Shown here one piece after another: positions 26,871-35,910 of a stretch of DNA of 50,463 bases. Origin of the DNA: Rhodocyclaceae bacterium (GTDB lineage Bacteria > Pseudomonadota > Gammaproteobacteria > Burkholderiales > Rhodocyclaceae); assembly GCA_008080565.1 (NCBI GenBank), contig VIKE01000023.1, forward strand, positions 1-50,463. The letters are read 5' to 3'. Positions within the stretch are counted from its first letter, which is position 1. Each line of letters begins with the position of its first letter. A program made the position numbers and the translations under genes. The notes below the pieces were generated by a model. It did not search any database. It was not told the origin of the DNA and saw only the letters and a program-made list of their open reading frames with translations.

Positions 26871-27914
26871 TCAAGCCGGGAAAGCATCCTTGTTGGCAGC
26901 GCGGAAGCGCGCTTCGGCGCTCGATACGACGTTGCGCCGGACCAGGTCGATCAGGTTCTGATCGAGCGTCTGCATGCCAAAATTCTGGCCGGTCTGGATC
27001 GCCGAATACATCTGGGCAACCTTGTTCTCACGGATCAGGTTGCGGATGGCCGGCGTGCCGATCATGATCTCGTGCGCCGCGACCCGGCCGGTGCCATCCT
27101 TGGTCTTCAACAGTGTCTGCGAGATGACCGCGCGCAGCGATTCCGAGAGCATCGAACGGACCATTTCCTTTTCCGCCGCCGGGAAGACGTCGACGATACG
27201 GTCAACCGTCTTGGCCGCCGACGAGGTGTGCAGCGTGCCAAACACCAGGTGGCCGGTTTCCGCCGCCGAGAGGGCGAGACGAATGGTTTCCAGATCGCGC
27301 ATTTCACCGACCAGGATAACGTCCGGATCCTCACGCAGAGCCGCCCGCAGGGCGTTGGCGAAGGACAGCGTATGCGGCCCGACTTCACGCTGGTTGATCA
27401 GGCACTTCTTCGAGTCATGGACAAATTCAATCGGATCCTCGACCGTCAGGATGTGGCCGTAATCGTTTTCATTGACGTGATTGACCATCGCCGCCAAGGT
27501 CGTCGACTTGCCGGAACCGGTCGGCCCGGTACACAGCACGATGCCGCGCGGATATTCGGAGATTTCCTTGAAAATCTTCGGGCAGTTGAGCTCTTCAAGC
27601 GTCAGCACCTTGGTCGGAATGGTCCGGAAAACAGCGCCGGCGCCCCGATGTTGATTGAAAGCATTGACCCGGAAACGGGCCAGATTCGGGATTTCGAAGG
27701 AAAAATCGCACTCCAGCGTTTCTTCATAAACCTTGCGCTGGCCGTCATTCATGATGTCGTACACCATGCCATGAACGTCCTTGTGTTCCATGGCTGGCAG
27801 ATTAATGCGTCTGACATCGCCATGCACCCGGATCATCGGCGGCAGGCCGGCGGAGAGGTGCAGGTCGGATGCCTTGTTCTTGACGCTGAAAGCCAGCAGT
27901 TCGGTGATGTCCAT
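26871..27914 (-). CDS. pilT: Type IV pilus retraction ATPase PilT
   Basis: Hexameric retraction motor of type IV pili, 347 residues (family about 345). It has the N-terminal PAS-like domain with ASDLHLSAGLPPMIRVHGD, Walker A GPTGSGKST (about 130-138), the Asp box VEDPIEFVH, Walker B VILVGEMRD, the His box TGHLVFGTLHTSSA, and the AIRNLIRE segment near the end. Transcribed divergently from yggS, the arrangement common in proteobacteria. Confidence 0.95.
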   Translation of the reverse strand: MDITELLAFSVKNKASDLHLSAGLPPMIRVHGDVRRINLPAMEHKDVHGMVYDIMNDGQRKVYEETLECDFSFEIPNLARFRVNAFNQHRGAGAVFRTIPTKVLTLEELNCPKIFKEISEYPRGIVLCTGPTGSGKSTTLAAMVNHVNENDYGHILTVEDPIEFVHDSKKCLINQREVGPHTLSFANALRAALREDPDVILVGEMRDLETIRLALSAAETGHLVFGTLHTSSAAKTVDRIVDVFPAAEKEMVRSMLSESLRAVISQTLLKTKDGTGRVAAHEIMIGTPAIRNLIRENKVAQMYSAIQTGQNFGMQTLDQNLIDLVRRNVVSSAEARFRAANKDAFPA

Positions 27915-27936
27915 GCGGATCGTCCTCGGAGCGCGT

Positions 27937-27965
27937 GTATACTTGGTTTGTTGTTAATTCCCAAT
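27937..27965 (-). promoter_or_regulatory. Candidate sigma-70 promoter of pilT
   Basis: On the minus strand TTGGGA, a 17-bp spacer and TATACA, with the -10 about 23 nt from the pilT ATG. It overlaps the start region of the divergent yggS gene. Confidence 0.5.
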
Positions 27966-27970
27966 GGATT

Positions 27971-28660
27971 ATGAGCGCAATCGCCGACAACCTGCAAGCT
28001 GTCCAGGCCCGTATCAGCGATGCTGCGGTGCTTGCCGGCCGTTCACCGGAAAGCATCCACCTGCTGGCGGTCAGCAAAACCTGGCCGCTGGCCAGCGTTC
28101 TTGAAGCCGCCGATGCAGGTCAGCGCGCCTTCGGCGAAAACTACGTGCAGGAAGGTATTGACAAGGTGACGGCGACTGCCGAACGCAAGCTCGAATGGCA
28201 TTTCATCGGCCCGTTGCAGAGCAACAAGTCGCGTGCCGTGGCCGAGCACTTCGACTGGGTCCACTCGATCGAGCGCCTGAAAATTGCCGAACGTTTGTCA
28301 GCCCAGCGCCCGGCCAACCTAGCGCCCTTGCAGGTCTGCATCCAGGTTAACGTCTCCGGCGAAGCCAGCAAGAGCGGTTGCGCCCCGGATGAAACGCTGG
28401 CCCTGTGCCAGGCTGTCGCCGCCCTGCCCGGCCTCCAGCTGCGCGGCCTGATGGCCATCCCCGAGCCAACCGACGACCCCGCCGCCCAACGCGCGCAGTT
28501 CCATCATGTTTGGGAAATTTACGACCATATCCGGGCGGCGGGCATACCGCTCGATACCCTTTCCATGGGCATGTCCCACGATCTTGAAGCAGCTGTTGCC
28601 GAAGGCGCGACCATCGTCCGCATCGGCACGGCAATTTTTGGTGAAAGAAATTACAGATGA
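27971..28660 (+). CDS. yggS: YggS family pyridoxal phosphate homeostasis protein
   Basis: Single-domain PLP-binding TIM-barrel protein (PLPHP/YBL036C family), 229 residues; it buffers free PLP and affects amino-acid balance, with no known enzyme activity. The PLP lysine lies in LLAVSKTWP (about K36), with FGENYVQE, WHFIGPLQSNK and the phosphate-binding SMGMSHDLEAAVAEGAT (in parts) also present. The ATG at 27971 gives the normal N-terminus. Its stop overlaps proC as ATGA. Confidence 0.94.
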   Translation: MSAIADNLQAVQARISDAAVLAGRSPESIHLLAVSKTWPLASVLEAADAGQRAFGENYVQEGIDKVTATAERKLEWHFIGPLQSNKSRAVAEHFDWVHSIERLKIAERLSAQRPANLAPLQVCIQVNVSGEASKSGCAPDETLALCQAVAALPGLQLRGLMAIPEPTDDPAAQRAQFHHVWEIYDHIRAAGIPLDTLSMGMSHDLEAAVAEGATIVRIGTAIFGERNYR

Positions 28661-29469
28661 AGATTGTTTTCCTTGGCGGCGGCAACATGGCCAACGCGCT
28701 GATCGGCGGCATGCTCAAGCAGGGCTTCGCAGCCAGCGACATCGATGTCATCGACCCGGGTGCCGACGCCCGCGCCAAGCTGGCCGCCTCGTATGGCGTC
28801 ACCTGCCATGACGGCGCCGCCAGCGCCCCGGCCGCGCCGGACATCCTGGTGCTCGCCGTCAAGCCGCAGCAGATGAAGGAAGCCGTCGCGCCACTCGTCG
28901 GCAAACTCGGCAACGCGGTCGTCATCAGCATCGCCGCCGGCCTCGACATGACGGCCCTGTCGCGCTGGCTCGGCGGCCATCGCCAGATCGTCCGCTGCAT
29001 GCCGAACACACCGGCCCTGATCGGCGCCGGCATCACCGGGCTGTGCGCCCTGCCGGAAGTAAGCGCTGACCAGCGTGCTGCTGCCGACCGCGTTCTGCGC
29101 GCAGTCGGCACCACGGTGTGGATCGAGGACGAAGCCAGGATCGACGGCGTTACCGCCATTTCCGGGAGCGGCCCCGCCTATGTTTTCCTGTTCATCGAAG
29201 CGCTGCAACAGGCCGCCGCTGACCTCGGCTTTACGCCCGAGCAGGGTCGCCTGCTCGCCATCGAAACCGTGCAGGGTGCTGCCGCGCTGGCAGCCCAGTC
29301 GAGCGAGCCGGCGGCTATCCTGCGCGAACGTGTCACCTCGAAGGGCGGCACAACTGCCGCCGCCCTGAACGTCATGGCCGAACGCGGCGTCAAGGAAGGC
29401 ATCGTGGCCGGCTGCATGGCCGCTGCGGCGCGCGGCCAGGAACTCGGCAAGATTCTCGGAGCTGATTGA
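28657..29469 (+). CDS. proC: Pyrroline-5-carboxylate reductase
   Basis: Last step of proline synthesis: reduces pyrroline-5-carboxylate with NAD(P)H. The 270-residue protein has the Rossmann motif FLGGGNMANALIGG (about 4-17), VLAVKPQQM, CMPNTPALIGAG, and the C-terminal SGSGPAYVF and TSKGGTTAAAL signatures. It overlaps yggS by 4 nt and yggT by one base, in the conserved yggS-proC-yggT order. Confidence 0.96.
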   Translation: MKIVFLGGGNMANALIGGMLKQGFAASDIDVIDPGADARAKLAASYGVTCHDGAASAPAAPDILVLAVKPQQMKEAVAPLVGKLGNAVVISIAAGLDMTALSRWLGGHRQIVRCMPNTPALIGAGITGLCALPEVSADQRAAADRVLRAVGTTVWIEDEARIDGVTAISGSGPAYVFLFIEALQQAAADLGFTPEQGRLLAIETVQGAAALAAQSSEPAAILRERVTSKGGTTAAALNVMAERGVKEGIVAGCMAAAARGQELGKILGAD

Positions 29470-30002
29470 TGCAAGCCATCGTTTTCCTGCTCGACGCTGT
29501 CGTCAGCTTCTTCTGCACACTGTTCCTGCTGCGTTTCATGATGCAGGCGATGCGCGTTTCCTTTGGCGGGCAGATCGGCGATTTTGTCGTCAAGCTGACC
29601 AACTGGGCGGTCAAGCCGCTGCGCCGCGTCATCCCCGGCGCCGGCGGTTTCGACTGGGCCAGCCTGGTCGCCGCGCTGGCGTTGCAACTGTTATTTACCG
29701 GCATCATCGTCGGCGCATCAGTCGGCTTGAGCGAAGTTGATGGAGCCAGCATGGCGCCAATGATTCTCTGGCTCGCTGTGCGCGGTCTGCTCCGCCTCTC
29801 GGTTTACATCATGATCGGCGCGCTGATCCTGCAGGCCGTGCTGTCGTGGGTCAATCCCTACTCGCCGCTGTCGGCCCCGGCCCACCAGCTGACCCGGCCG
29901 CTGCTCGACCCGATTCGCCGCATCCTGCCGGCGATTTCCGGTATCGACCTGTCGCCGCTGGTCGCCATCCTTCTGCTGCAAGCGGTGCTGATGTTCCTGT
30001 GA
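29469..30002 (+). CDS. yggT: YggT family integral membrane protein
   Basis: A 177-residue inner-membrane protein with two YggT repeats, each of a pair of membrane segments followed by a conserved WxxxPLRRVIPG-like block (NWAVKPLRRVIPG near 45 and TRPLLDPIRRILP near 145). YggT proteins are linked to osmotic-stress and cell-shape phenotypes, but the mechanism is unsettled. It begins with an ATG whose first base is the last of the proC stop, and overlaps yggU by 4 nt. Confidence 0.92.
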   Translation: MQAIVFLLDAVVSFFCTLFLLRFMMQAMRVSFGGQIGDFVVKLTNWAVKPLRRVIPGAGGFDWASLVAALALQLLFTGIIVGASVGLSEVDGASMAPMILWLAVRGLLRLSVYIMIGALILQAVLSWVNPYSPLSAPAHQLTRPLLDPIRRILPAISGIDLSPLVAILLLQAVLMFL

Positions 30003-30292
30003 GCGACTGGTTCCGCCAGGCCGCTGATGGCCGCATCACGCTGACCCTGCACATCCAGCCCGGCGCCAAGAAAACCGAGTTTGCCGGGCTGCACGGCGAT
30101 GCGCTCAAGATTCGGCTCGCCGCGCCGCCGGTCGACGGCAAGGCCAACGAGGCACTGGTCAAGTTCGTTGCCGAAACGCTGAAACTGCCGAAGTCGGCTG
30201 TCAACCTCAAAAGCGGCCAGACCTCGCGGCGCAAGGTGCTCGAAGTTCAGGGCGCCGAGGTTGGCGCCATTGCTGCTTTCGCCTCGGCGTAA
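29999..30292 (+). CDS. yggU: DUF167/YggU family protein
   Basis: A 97-residue soluble protein of the UPF0235 family, with LHIQPGAKKTEFAG near the start and the hallmark AAPPVDGKANEALVKF. Function unknown. The start is a GTG overlapping the yggT stop (GTGA). Last gene of the yggS operon; only 10 nt separate it from the convergent ureG, with no terminator seen between them. Confidence 0.92.
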   Translation: MSDWFRQAADGRITLTLHIQPGAKKTEFAGLHGDALKIRLAAPPVDGKANEALVKFVAETLKLPKSAVNLKSGQTSRRKVLEVQGAEVGAIAAFASA

Positions 30293-30302
30293 ATTCGGGC
30301 GC

Positions 30303-30908
30303 TTAAAGCATCCCGCGCTCGCGGATGAAGGCGATTATCTTGTCCAGGCCTTCGCCGGTTTTCAGATTGGAAAAAACAAAAGGCCGCTCGCCGCGCTGAA
30401 CCTTGGCGTCGTGCGCCATGACCTCAAGCGAGGCGCCGACCATCGGGGCGAGGTCGATCTTGTTGATGATCAGCAGGTCGGATTTGGTGATGCCCGGGCC
30501 ACCCTTGCGCGGGATTTTCTCGCCGGCGGCGACGTCGATGACGTAGAGCGTCAGGTCGGAAAGCTCTGGCGAAAAGGTCGCCGCCAGGTTGTCGCCACCC
30601 GATTCGACGAGGATCAACTCAACATCGGGAAACGCGCGTTGCAGGCGGTCGATGGCTTCGAGATTGATCGAGGCATCCTCGCGTATGGCCGTGTGCGGGC
30701 AACCGCCGGTTTCAACGCCGATGATGCGTTCCGGCGCCAGCGCCGAGTGATTGACCAGGAACTTGGCGTCCTCGGCGGTGTAGATGTCGTTGGTGACGAC
30801 GGCCATGTCGATCTGCTCGCGCAGGGCCTGGCACAGGGCGAGGGTCAATGCTGTCTTGCCGGAACCGACGGGACCGCCGATGCCAACGCGTAGGGCTTGT
30901 TTGCTCAT
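30303..30908 (-). CDS. ureG: Urease accessory GTPase UreG
   Basis: SIMIBI-class GTPase, 201 residues, that drives nickel delivery to urease with UreD, UreE and UreF. It shows the P-loop [11 protein letters not shown] (about 11-21), the nickel-binding CPH within [33 protein letters not shown] and the base-recognition NKIDL. Its start overlaps the DUF559 gene stop as ATGA, so an unrelated gene is translationally coupled between ureF and ureG. Confidence 0.97.
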   Translation of the reverse strand: MSKQALRVGIGGPVGSGKTALTLALCQALREQIDMAVVTNDIYTAEDAKFLVNHSALAPERIIGVETGGCPHTAIREDASINLEAIDRLQRAFPDVELILVESGGDNLAATFSPELSDLTLYVIDVAAGEKIPRKGGPGITKSDLLIINKIDLAPMVGASLEVMAHDAKVQRGERPFVFSNLKTGEGLDKIIAFIRERGML

Positions 30909-31357
30909 GGTGTTTCCAATTGAGTTTGCAGGTGTTCGAAAACACTGGGGAGATTGTTCAGAATGTCGCGATTGGCGTAGCGCAGGACGTGCAGGCCGTG
31001 GCTTTCAAGGAAGGCTGTGCGCTGGGCGTCGTAGCCCGGCTGTTCTGCATGGCTGTCGCCGTCGACTTCGATGACCAGGTTCAGTTCAGCGCAGTAGAAA
31101 TCTACGACGTAGGGACCGATTGGTTTCTGGCGGTGGAATTTGTGGCCGAGGAACTGGCGGCTGCGCAGGACTTTCTGCCAGAGCAGGTTTTCGGCGGGGG
31201 TGGGGGCTTTGCGGTTGGCGCGGGCGAAGGAGGTCAGGCGTTTTTCGTAGGGCAGATAACCCAACCCCTCCCCGGCCCTCCCCTTGTCAGGGGAGGGAGT
31301 GACGGGTTCCCCCCCTGACAAGGGGGGGCTAGGGGGGGTTAGCGGTTTAGCCGACAT
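30905..31357 (-). CDS. DUF559 (Vsr/PD-(D/E)XK-like) endonuclease domain protein in the urease operon
   Basis: A 150-residue protein in two parts. Residues about 6-34 are only the translation of the GC-rich paired palindrome at 31263-31342. The rest is a DUF559 domain, distantly related to Vsr and other very small nucleases: [26 protein letters not shown], then [15 protein letters not shown] and [10 protein letters not shown], which hold the expected acidic residues. The ATG lies 1 nt after the ureF stop and the TGA overlaps ureG, so it was fitted into the operon without breaking translation. It has no known role in urease maturation; a mobile or repeat-linked origin is likely. Confidence 0.85.
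   Translation of the reverse strand: MSAKPLTPPSPPLSGGEPVTPSPDKGRAGEGLGYLPYEKRLTSFARANRKAPTPAENLLWQKVLRSRQFLGHKFHRQKPIGPYVVDFYCAELNLVIEVDGDSHAEQPGYDAQRTAFLESHGLHVLRYANRDILNNLPSVFEHLQTQLETP
31263..31342. repeat. Family 2 paired palindrome, copy 1 (5' end of the DUF559 gene)
   Basis: Two units facing each other: one holds CTCCCCTTGTCAGGGGAG and the other CCCCCTGACAAGGGGG. The outer arms ACCCCTCCCC and GGGGGGGTT also pair roughly, so the whole can fold into a long cruciform or RNA hairpin. The arrangement is that of REP/BIME elements. Orientation is opposite to copy 2. Confidence 0.85.
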
Positions 31358-31358
31358 C

Positions 31359-32045
31359 TCAAGACCGAAACAACCTCGAATATTGCGTTTCATGCCGGGC
31401 ACAAGCAATCGCAAAGGCCGGCGTGAAATTGGACCATTTCGTTTTTGGCCAATTTTTCCGGTTGACCGTGACATCGGGGATTTGCCGACCGAGATCGGCC
31501 AGCAGGCGCTGGCCGGCCGCCTGACCGAGTGGCACTGCTTTCAGCGCAGCCATCACCTGGTTTTCGGCCCACGACCAGAGGTAGGCGGTGAGCGCGGCTT
31601 CCGGGTCGATCTGCCAAGCGGCCGCGATGCCGGCCCAGACCGTCGGAAACGCCACTTCGGGCAGAACTTCGACCGTGGCCATCACGCTGCCGAGCGAATC
31701 GTCGCGCAGATCACGCAGCAGACGGCCCATCGAGAAACCCATCTGGGCCGTTTCGGCCCGTAGTTCAGCCGATTCGCGGCTGGCCAGGAATTCGGCGTTG
31801 AGGCAGTCGATTTCGCCAAGGTCGCCGGCCGACCACGCCGCCATCAAGGCAACAACCAGCGGCGCCTCGTAACTGCCGATGCCATGGTGAAGCAGGTCGG
31901 CGATCCATTGACCCGCCCCCGCTTCGTCGCGAATCACGCCGGATTCAACCGCCCATTCCAGCCCCTGCGAATAGGTGTAGGCACCGACCGGCAGCGCCGG
32001 GCTGGCCAGTTGGAGCAGGCGGGCGAGTTGCAGGTTGGTGTTCAA
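31359..32045 (-). CDS. ureF: Urease accessory protein UreF
   Basis: Helical accessory protein of 228 residues that bridges the UreD-urease complex and UreG, acting as an activator of GTP-dependent nickel insertion. It begins with LLQLASPALPVGAYTYSQGLEWAVE and ends with the conserved RHETQYSRLFRS. The start is a TTG overlapping the ureE stop (TTGA). Between IPDVT and FTPAFAIACARHE (about residues 192-205) the chain VNRKNWPKTKW is encoded by a family 1 repeat; other UreF proteins have an unrelated helix there. The conserved C-terminus after it suggests the protein still works. Confidence 0.93.
   Translation of the reverse strand: MNTNLQLARLLQLASPALPVGAYTYSQGLEWAVESGVIRDEAGAGQWIADLLHHGIGSYEAPLVVALMAAWSAGDLGEIDCLNAEFLASRESAELRAETAQMGFSMGRLLRDLRDDSLGSVMATVEVLPEVAFPTVWAGIAAAWQIDPEAALTAYLWSWAENQVMAALKAVPLGQAAGQRLLADLGRQIPDVTVNRKNWPKTKWSNFTPAFAIACARHETQYSRLFRS
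31430..31470 (+). repeat. Family 1 dispersed repeat inside ureF
   Basis: The plus strand reads GTTTTTGGCCAATTTTTCCG then GTTGACCGTG. Against the gene direction, it encodes VNRKNWPKTK, a frame unlike the one used in dsbA. Confidence 0.85.
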
Positions 32046-32701
32046 CGCGGCTTGAACTGGTGGATTTTCGGCACGGAACGGTGCGGGCCGTGGCCGGGAT
32101 TGTGAAGGTCGGGCGTTGGCCCGTCTTCAGCGTGATGGTGATGGCCGCCGTGCGAACCATAGGCACCGGATTCCGGCTGGAACGGCGCTTCGCTTTCGAT
32201 CACCGTGCAGCCCAGGCCGCGCACCATGTCGGCGAGCACGTGGTCGGCCTGAAAGCGGAGCTTGCCACCGTTATCGGTGGGCAGAATCTGCACCGGCACG
32301 TGGCGGTTGCCGAGGTGGTAGGCCGCGCGGGCGAAGAGCAACGGGCTATCGGCGATAGCCTCGATAAGCTTTTCCGGGGCGGCCAGGATTTCGACGACGG
32401 TACTGCCCTCCTCTGCCAGCAATTTGTCGCCTCCCTGTAGGTGGTCGCCGCGTTCGAGGAAGATGCCGGCTTCCAGGCCGGAAGCGAGCGTGACCTTGAG
32501 GCGGCTGCGTTTGCGCTCGTCGTAGGCGAGGGCTACGGAGTCGGTGGCGGGAGCGGTAGTTCTTTTGTTAAGAATCAGGGAAAGGCTAACCCCCCCTAGC
32601 CCCCCCTTGTCAGGGTGGGGATCGGTTGGCGTGTGCGGAGCTGCCACTCCCTCCCCTGACAAGGGGAGGGCCGGGGAGGGGTTTGGGTTTGTTTGCTTCA
32701 T
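32042..32701 (-). CDS. ureE: Urease accessory nickel chaperone UreE with repeat-derived N-terminus
   Basis: Nickel-binding metallochaperone. The normal UreE body begins near SLSLILNKRTTAPATDSVAL (about residue 38) with DERKRSRLKVTLASG, continues with GRxVP-type NRHVPVQI and ends in a His-rich nickel tail (HGGHHHHAEDG and HNPGHGPH). Before it lie about 35 residues that only translate a family 2 palindrome pair inserted in frame after a few codons. The ATG at 32701 is kept because GAGGG lies 5 nt upstream and no ATG occurs at the body's start. The product is 219 residues, longer than usual (about 160-190). It lies 6 nt after ureC. Confidence 0.9.
   Translation of the reverse strand: MKQTNPNPSPALPLSGEGVAAPHTPTDPHPDKGGLGGVSLSLILNKRTTAPATDSVALAYDERKRSRLKVTLASGLEAGIFLERGDHLQGGDKLLAEEGSTVVEILAAPEKLIEAIADSPLLFARAAYHLGNRHVPVQILPTDNGGKLRFQADHVLADMVRGLGCTVIESEAPFQPESGAYGSHGGHHHHAEDGPTPDLHNPGHGPHRSVPKIHQFKPR
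32586..32687. repeat. Family 2 paired palindrome, copy 2 (5' end of ureE)
   Basis: Same two units as copy 1 but inverted as a block: CCCCCCTTGTCAGGG first, then CTCCCCTGACAAGGGGAG, with a longer spacer. Copies 1 and 2 thus form inverted repeats around ureF and the body of ureE. Confidence 0.85.
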
Positions 32702-32707
32702 AAGCCC

Positions 32708-34414
32708 TCAGAACAGGAAGTAGCGTTGCGCCAGCGCCAACTCGGTCGCCGGCTCGCAAACCAGATGTACGCCATCCGCCATGACCACGTAGGTTTCGGG
32801 ATCGACGGTGATCTCCGGCGTGGCGCCGTTGTGCACCATGTCGGATTTCTGCAGCTTGCGCGTGCCGGAGACAGCGACCAGCGGCTTGCTCAGGCCGAGC
32901 ACGGCGACGGCCGGATTGTTCAGCGCCGCCTGCGAGACGAAAGTCACCGAGGTCTTCAGCGCCTTGCCGAAGCTGCCGAACATCGGCCGGTAATGCACCG
33001 GCTGCGGCGTCGGGATCGAGGCGTTGGGGTCGCCCATGGCGGCGGCGGCGATCATGCCGCCTTTCAGGATCAGGCTCGGTTTTACGCCGAAGAAAGCCGG
33101 CTTCCACAGCACCAAGTCGGCCAGCTTGCCGACCTCGATGGAACCGACCGTGTGCGCGATGCCGTGGGTCAGTGCCGGGTTGATGGTGTATTTGGCGATG
33201 TAGCGTTTGACGCGGAAATTGTCGTTGCGCGTGTTGTCTTCCGGCAGGGCGCCGCGCTGTAGTTTCATCTTGTGCGCCGCTTGCCAGGTGCGGATGATGA
33301 CCTCGCCAACGCGGCCCATGGCCTGCGAGTCGGAAGACATCATCGAGAAGGCGCCAAGGTCGTGCAGGATGTCTTCGGCGGCGATGGTTTCGCGGCGGAT
33401 GCGGCTCTCCGCAAACGCGATGTCCTCGGCAATGCTCGGGTCGAGGTGGTGGCAAACCATCAGCATGTCGAGATGCTCGTCGATGGTATTCACCGTGTAG
33501 GGCATGGTCGGGTTGGTCGAGCTGGGCAGGACATTGGGCAGCCCGGCCGCCTTGATGATGTCCGGGGCGTGGCCGCCGCCGGCGCCTTCGGTGTGGAAGG
33601 TGTGGATGGTGCGGCCCTTGAAGGCGCCCAGCGTCGCTTCGACGAAGCCGGATTCGTTGAGCGTGTCGGAGTGGATGGCGACCTGGACGTCCATTTCGTC
33701 GGCCACCGTCAGGCAGCAGTCGATGGCGGCCGGCGTCGTGCCCCAATCCTCGTGCAGCTTCAAACCCATGGCGCCTGCCTCAACCTGTTCGCGCAAGGCT
33801 TCCGGCAGGCTGGCGTTGCCTTTGCCGAGAAAGCCGAGATTCATAGGGAAGGCGTCGGCGGCTTCGAGCATGCGGTGGATGTGCCACGGCCCCGGCGTGC
33901 AGGTCGTGGCGAAGGTGCCGGTGGCCGGGCCGGTGCCGCCGCCGATCATGGTCGTCACGCCGGAGTAGAGCGCCTCGTCGATCTGCTGCGGGCAGATGAA
34001 ATGGATATGGCTGTCGATGCCGCCGGCGGTGACGATCATGCCTTCGCCGGCGATGACTTCAGTGCCGGGGCCGATAACGATGGTGACGCCGGGCTGGATG
34101 TCCGGGTTGCCAGCCTTGCCGATGGCGGCGATGCGGCCGTCCTTCAAGCTGATGTCGGCCTTGATGATGCCGGTCACGGCGTCGACGATCAGGGCGTTGG
34201 TGATGACCGTATCGACAGTCTCCGCCGAGATGCGCTGGCCCTGGCCCATGCCGTCGCGGATGACCTTGCCACCGCCGAATTTCACTTCCTCGCCGTAGAT
34301 CGTGTGATCACTTTCGACCTCGATGATCAACTCGGTATCGGCCAGACGCAGGCGGTCGCCGGTCGTGGGGCCGAACATCTCGGCATAGGCCTGACGGGTG
34401 ATTTTTGTGCTCAT
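32708..34414 (-). CDS. ureC: Urease subunit alpha
   Basis: Catalytic subunit of nickel urease, which splits urea to ammonia and carbamate. The 568-residue protein (family about 567) has the nickel ligands in [11 protein letters not shown], the carbamylated lysine in GLKLHEDWG (about 217-218), [15 protein letters not shown] and the flap [20 protein letters not shown] (in parts), followed by SSDSQAMGR. No key residue is missing. It overlaps ureB as ATGA. Confidence 0.98.
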   Translation of the reverse strand: MSTKITRQAYAEMFGPTTGDRLRLADTELIIEVESDHTIYGEEVKFGGGKVIRDGMGQGQRISAETVDTVITNALIVDAVTGIIKADISLKDGRIAAIGKAGNPDIQPGVTIVIGPGTEVIAGEGMIVTAGGIDSHIHFICPQQIDEALYSGVTTMIGGGTGPATGTFATTCTPGPWHIHRMLEAADAFPMNLGFLGKGNASLPEALREQVEAGAMGLKLHEDWGTTPAAIDCCLTVADEMDVQVAIHSDTLNESGFVEATLGAFKGRTIHTFHTEGAGGGHAPDIIKAAGLPNVLPSSTNPTMPYTVNTIDEHLDMLMVCHHLDPSIAEDIAFAESRIRRETIAAEDILHDLGAFSMMSSDSQAMGRVGEVIIRTWQAAHKMKLQRGALPEDNTRNDNFRVKRYIAKYTINPALTHGIAHTVGSIEVGKLADLVLWKPAFFGVKPSLILKGGMIAAAAMGDPNASIPTPQPVHYRPMFGSFGKALKTSVTFVSQAALNNPAVAVLGLSKPLVAVSGTRKLQKSDMVHNGATPEITVDPETYVVMADGVHLVCEPATELALAQRYFLF

Positions 34415-34716
34415 AGCGCCCCCTGAATCAGGCCACGGAAGCCATAGACCTTGCGGTCGCCAGCCAGCGCGACGAGTTGCACCGTGCGCGTCTGGCCCGG
34501 CTCGAAGCGCACGGCGGTGCCGGCGGCGATGTCGAGGCGGAAGCCGCGCGCTGCTTCGCGATCGAAGCTCAGACCGGCGTTGGTTTCGTAAAAGTGGTAG
34601 TGCGAGCCGACCTGGATTGGCCGGTCGCCGGTGTTGGCGACGACCAGCGTGATCGTCGGCCGGCCGGCGTTGAGTTCGAGTTCGCCGGGTTCGGCGAGGA
34701 GTTCTCCGGGGATCAT
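34411..34716 (-). CDS. ureB: Urease subunit beta
   Basis: Structural subunit of 101 residues, beginning [19 protein letters not shown] with the typical [17 protein letters not shown] block and [18 protein letters not shown] near the end. Complete, normal length. It overlaps ureC by 4 nt and lies 9 nt after ureA. Confidence 0.97.
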   Translation of the reverse strand: MIPGELLAEPGELELNAGRPTITLVVANTGDRPIQVGSHYHFYETNAGLSFDREAARGFRLDIAAGTAVRFEPGQTRTVQLVALAGDRKVYGFRGLIQGAL

Positions 34717-34725
34717 GTCAGCTCC

Positions 34726-35028
<303 letters not shown>

Positions 35029-35037
35029 GAAGACTCC

Positions 35038-35904
35038 TCAGGTATTCCAGATTCGGGGGGTAACGGCCGGTCGACCGGAGCAGGCCGGGCGCAGGATGGC
35101 CCAGAGCTCGGCGAACCACGAACGGGCGGCTTCGCTGCTGTCGCCGAGGTAACGGGCGACGAGCATGCCGGGCAAGGCAGAAAGGCCATGATTGGCGCCA
35201 TCGACGGGCGGGATTTTTCGACAGGCTTCGAGCAGGGCCGCTGCCTGCTGCGGCAATTCGGGAAAGGTGCACAGCAAGGTGCCGCACACCGTGGCGCCGG
35301 CCCAGCCGGCCGGGCTGCTCAACATTGGATCGCTGCCGTCGAAGCCACCACGTTCGATCCAGATCGGAGCGCCTCCACGGTCAACCCGAAAAAACAGGTC
35401 AAATCGACCATTTTCAAAACGCTCGCCAGCCGCCGCCCGGCCGAGACACAGAATGTCCCAGCCGATATAGCGGCTGTCGGCGACGAGCGAAACTCGGGTT
35501 TCCATGCGCGCCCGGGCACCGTCGAAAACAATGGTTTCCTGCGGCAGCCATTCCAGCGTGGCGCCCTCGGCCACCGTGAAAGCGATGCACTGCGAAGCCT
35601 CGGCACCGCCGCTGCGATACCACTTGCCAGCCCCAGGCGTGGTCAGTTGCGCATGGGCACCGGCCCCGACCTGAGCCGAAATCGCCAGATGATCGCCGCC
35701 AGCAATGCCCGACGGTGGATGCAGCACGATGGCCTGACAAACTGTATCGCCCTCCGGATACAACGCCCTCTGCACGCGTAACGGCCCGCGATGCCGGTTT
35801 TCGCGCAGCACCGTGCGTTCGCCCTGGCGGACGAAGCCAAGATGCAACTCGGCATGCCAGCTGGGCGAATGCTCCGGCTGCGATACGGGAAGGCGCGAGG
35901 TCAT
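35038..35904 (-). CDS. ureD: Urease accessory protein UreD
   Basis: Scaffold protein that binds apo-urease and passes nickel from UreG/UreF, 288 residues. Marks: WHAELHLGFVRQGERTVL near the start, GPLRVQRALYPEG, PPSGIAGGD, and QLTTPGAGKWYRS. The start is taken as the ATG at 35904; a TTG at 35928 would overlap the shared urea operator. A -10-like GATAAT ends 7 nt before this ATG, so the message may be nearly leaderless. A family 1 repeat encodes RFDLFFRVDRGG (about residues 163-176), in a region that is variable in the family. First gene of ureDABCEF-DUF559-ureG. Confidence 0.93.
   Translation of the reverse strand: MTSRLPVSQPEHSPSWHAELHLGFVRQGERTVLRENRHRGPLRVQRALYPEGDTVCQAIVLHPPSGIAGGDHLAISAQVGAGAHAQLTTPGAGKWYRSGGAEASQCIAFTVAEGATLEWLPQETIVFDGARARMETRVSLVADSRYIGWDILCLGRAAAGERFENGRFDLFFRVDRGGAPIWIERGGFDGSDPMLSSPAGWAGATVCGTLLCTFPELPQQAAALLEACRKIPPVDGANHGLSALPGMLVARYLGDSSEAARSWFAELWAILRPACSGRPAVTPRIWNT
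35375..35414 (-). repeat. Family 1 dispersed repeat inside ureD
   Basis: Plus strand CCACGGTCAACCCGAAAAAA, then CAGGTCAAATCGACCATTTT. Read with the gene it gives FDLFFRVDRG, a reading frame different from dsbA (FFGLTV) although the orientation is the same. Confidence 0.8.
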
Positions 35905-35910
35905 GGCGGG

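Noticed and set aside
25761..27974. Long plus-strand reading frame opposite pilU and pilT
   Set aside because: Antisense shadow of two well-conserved genes, with no recognisable domain.
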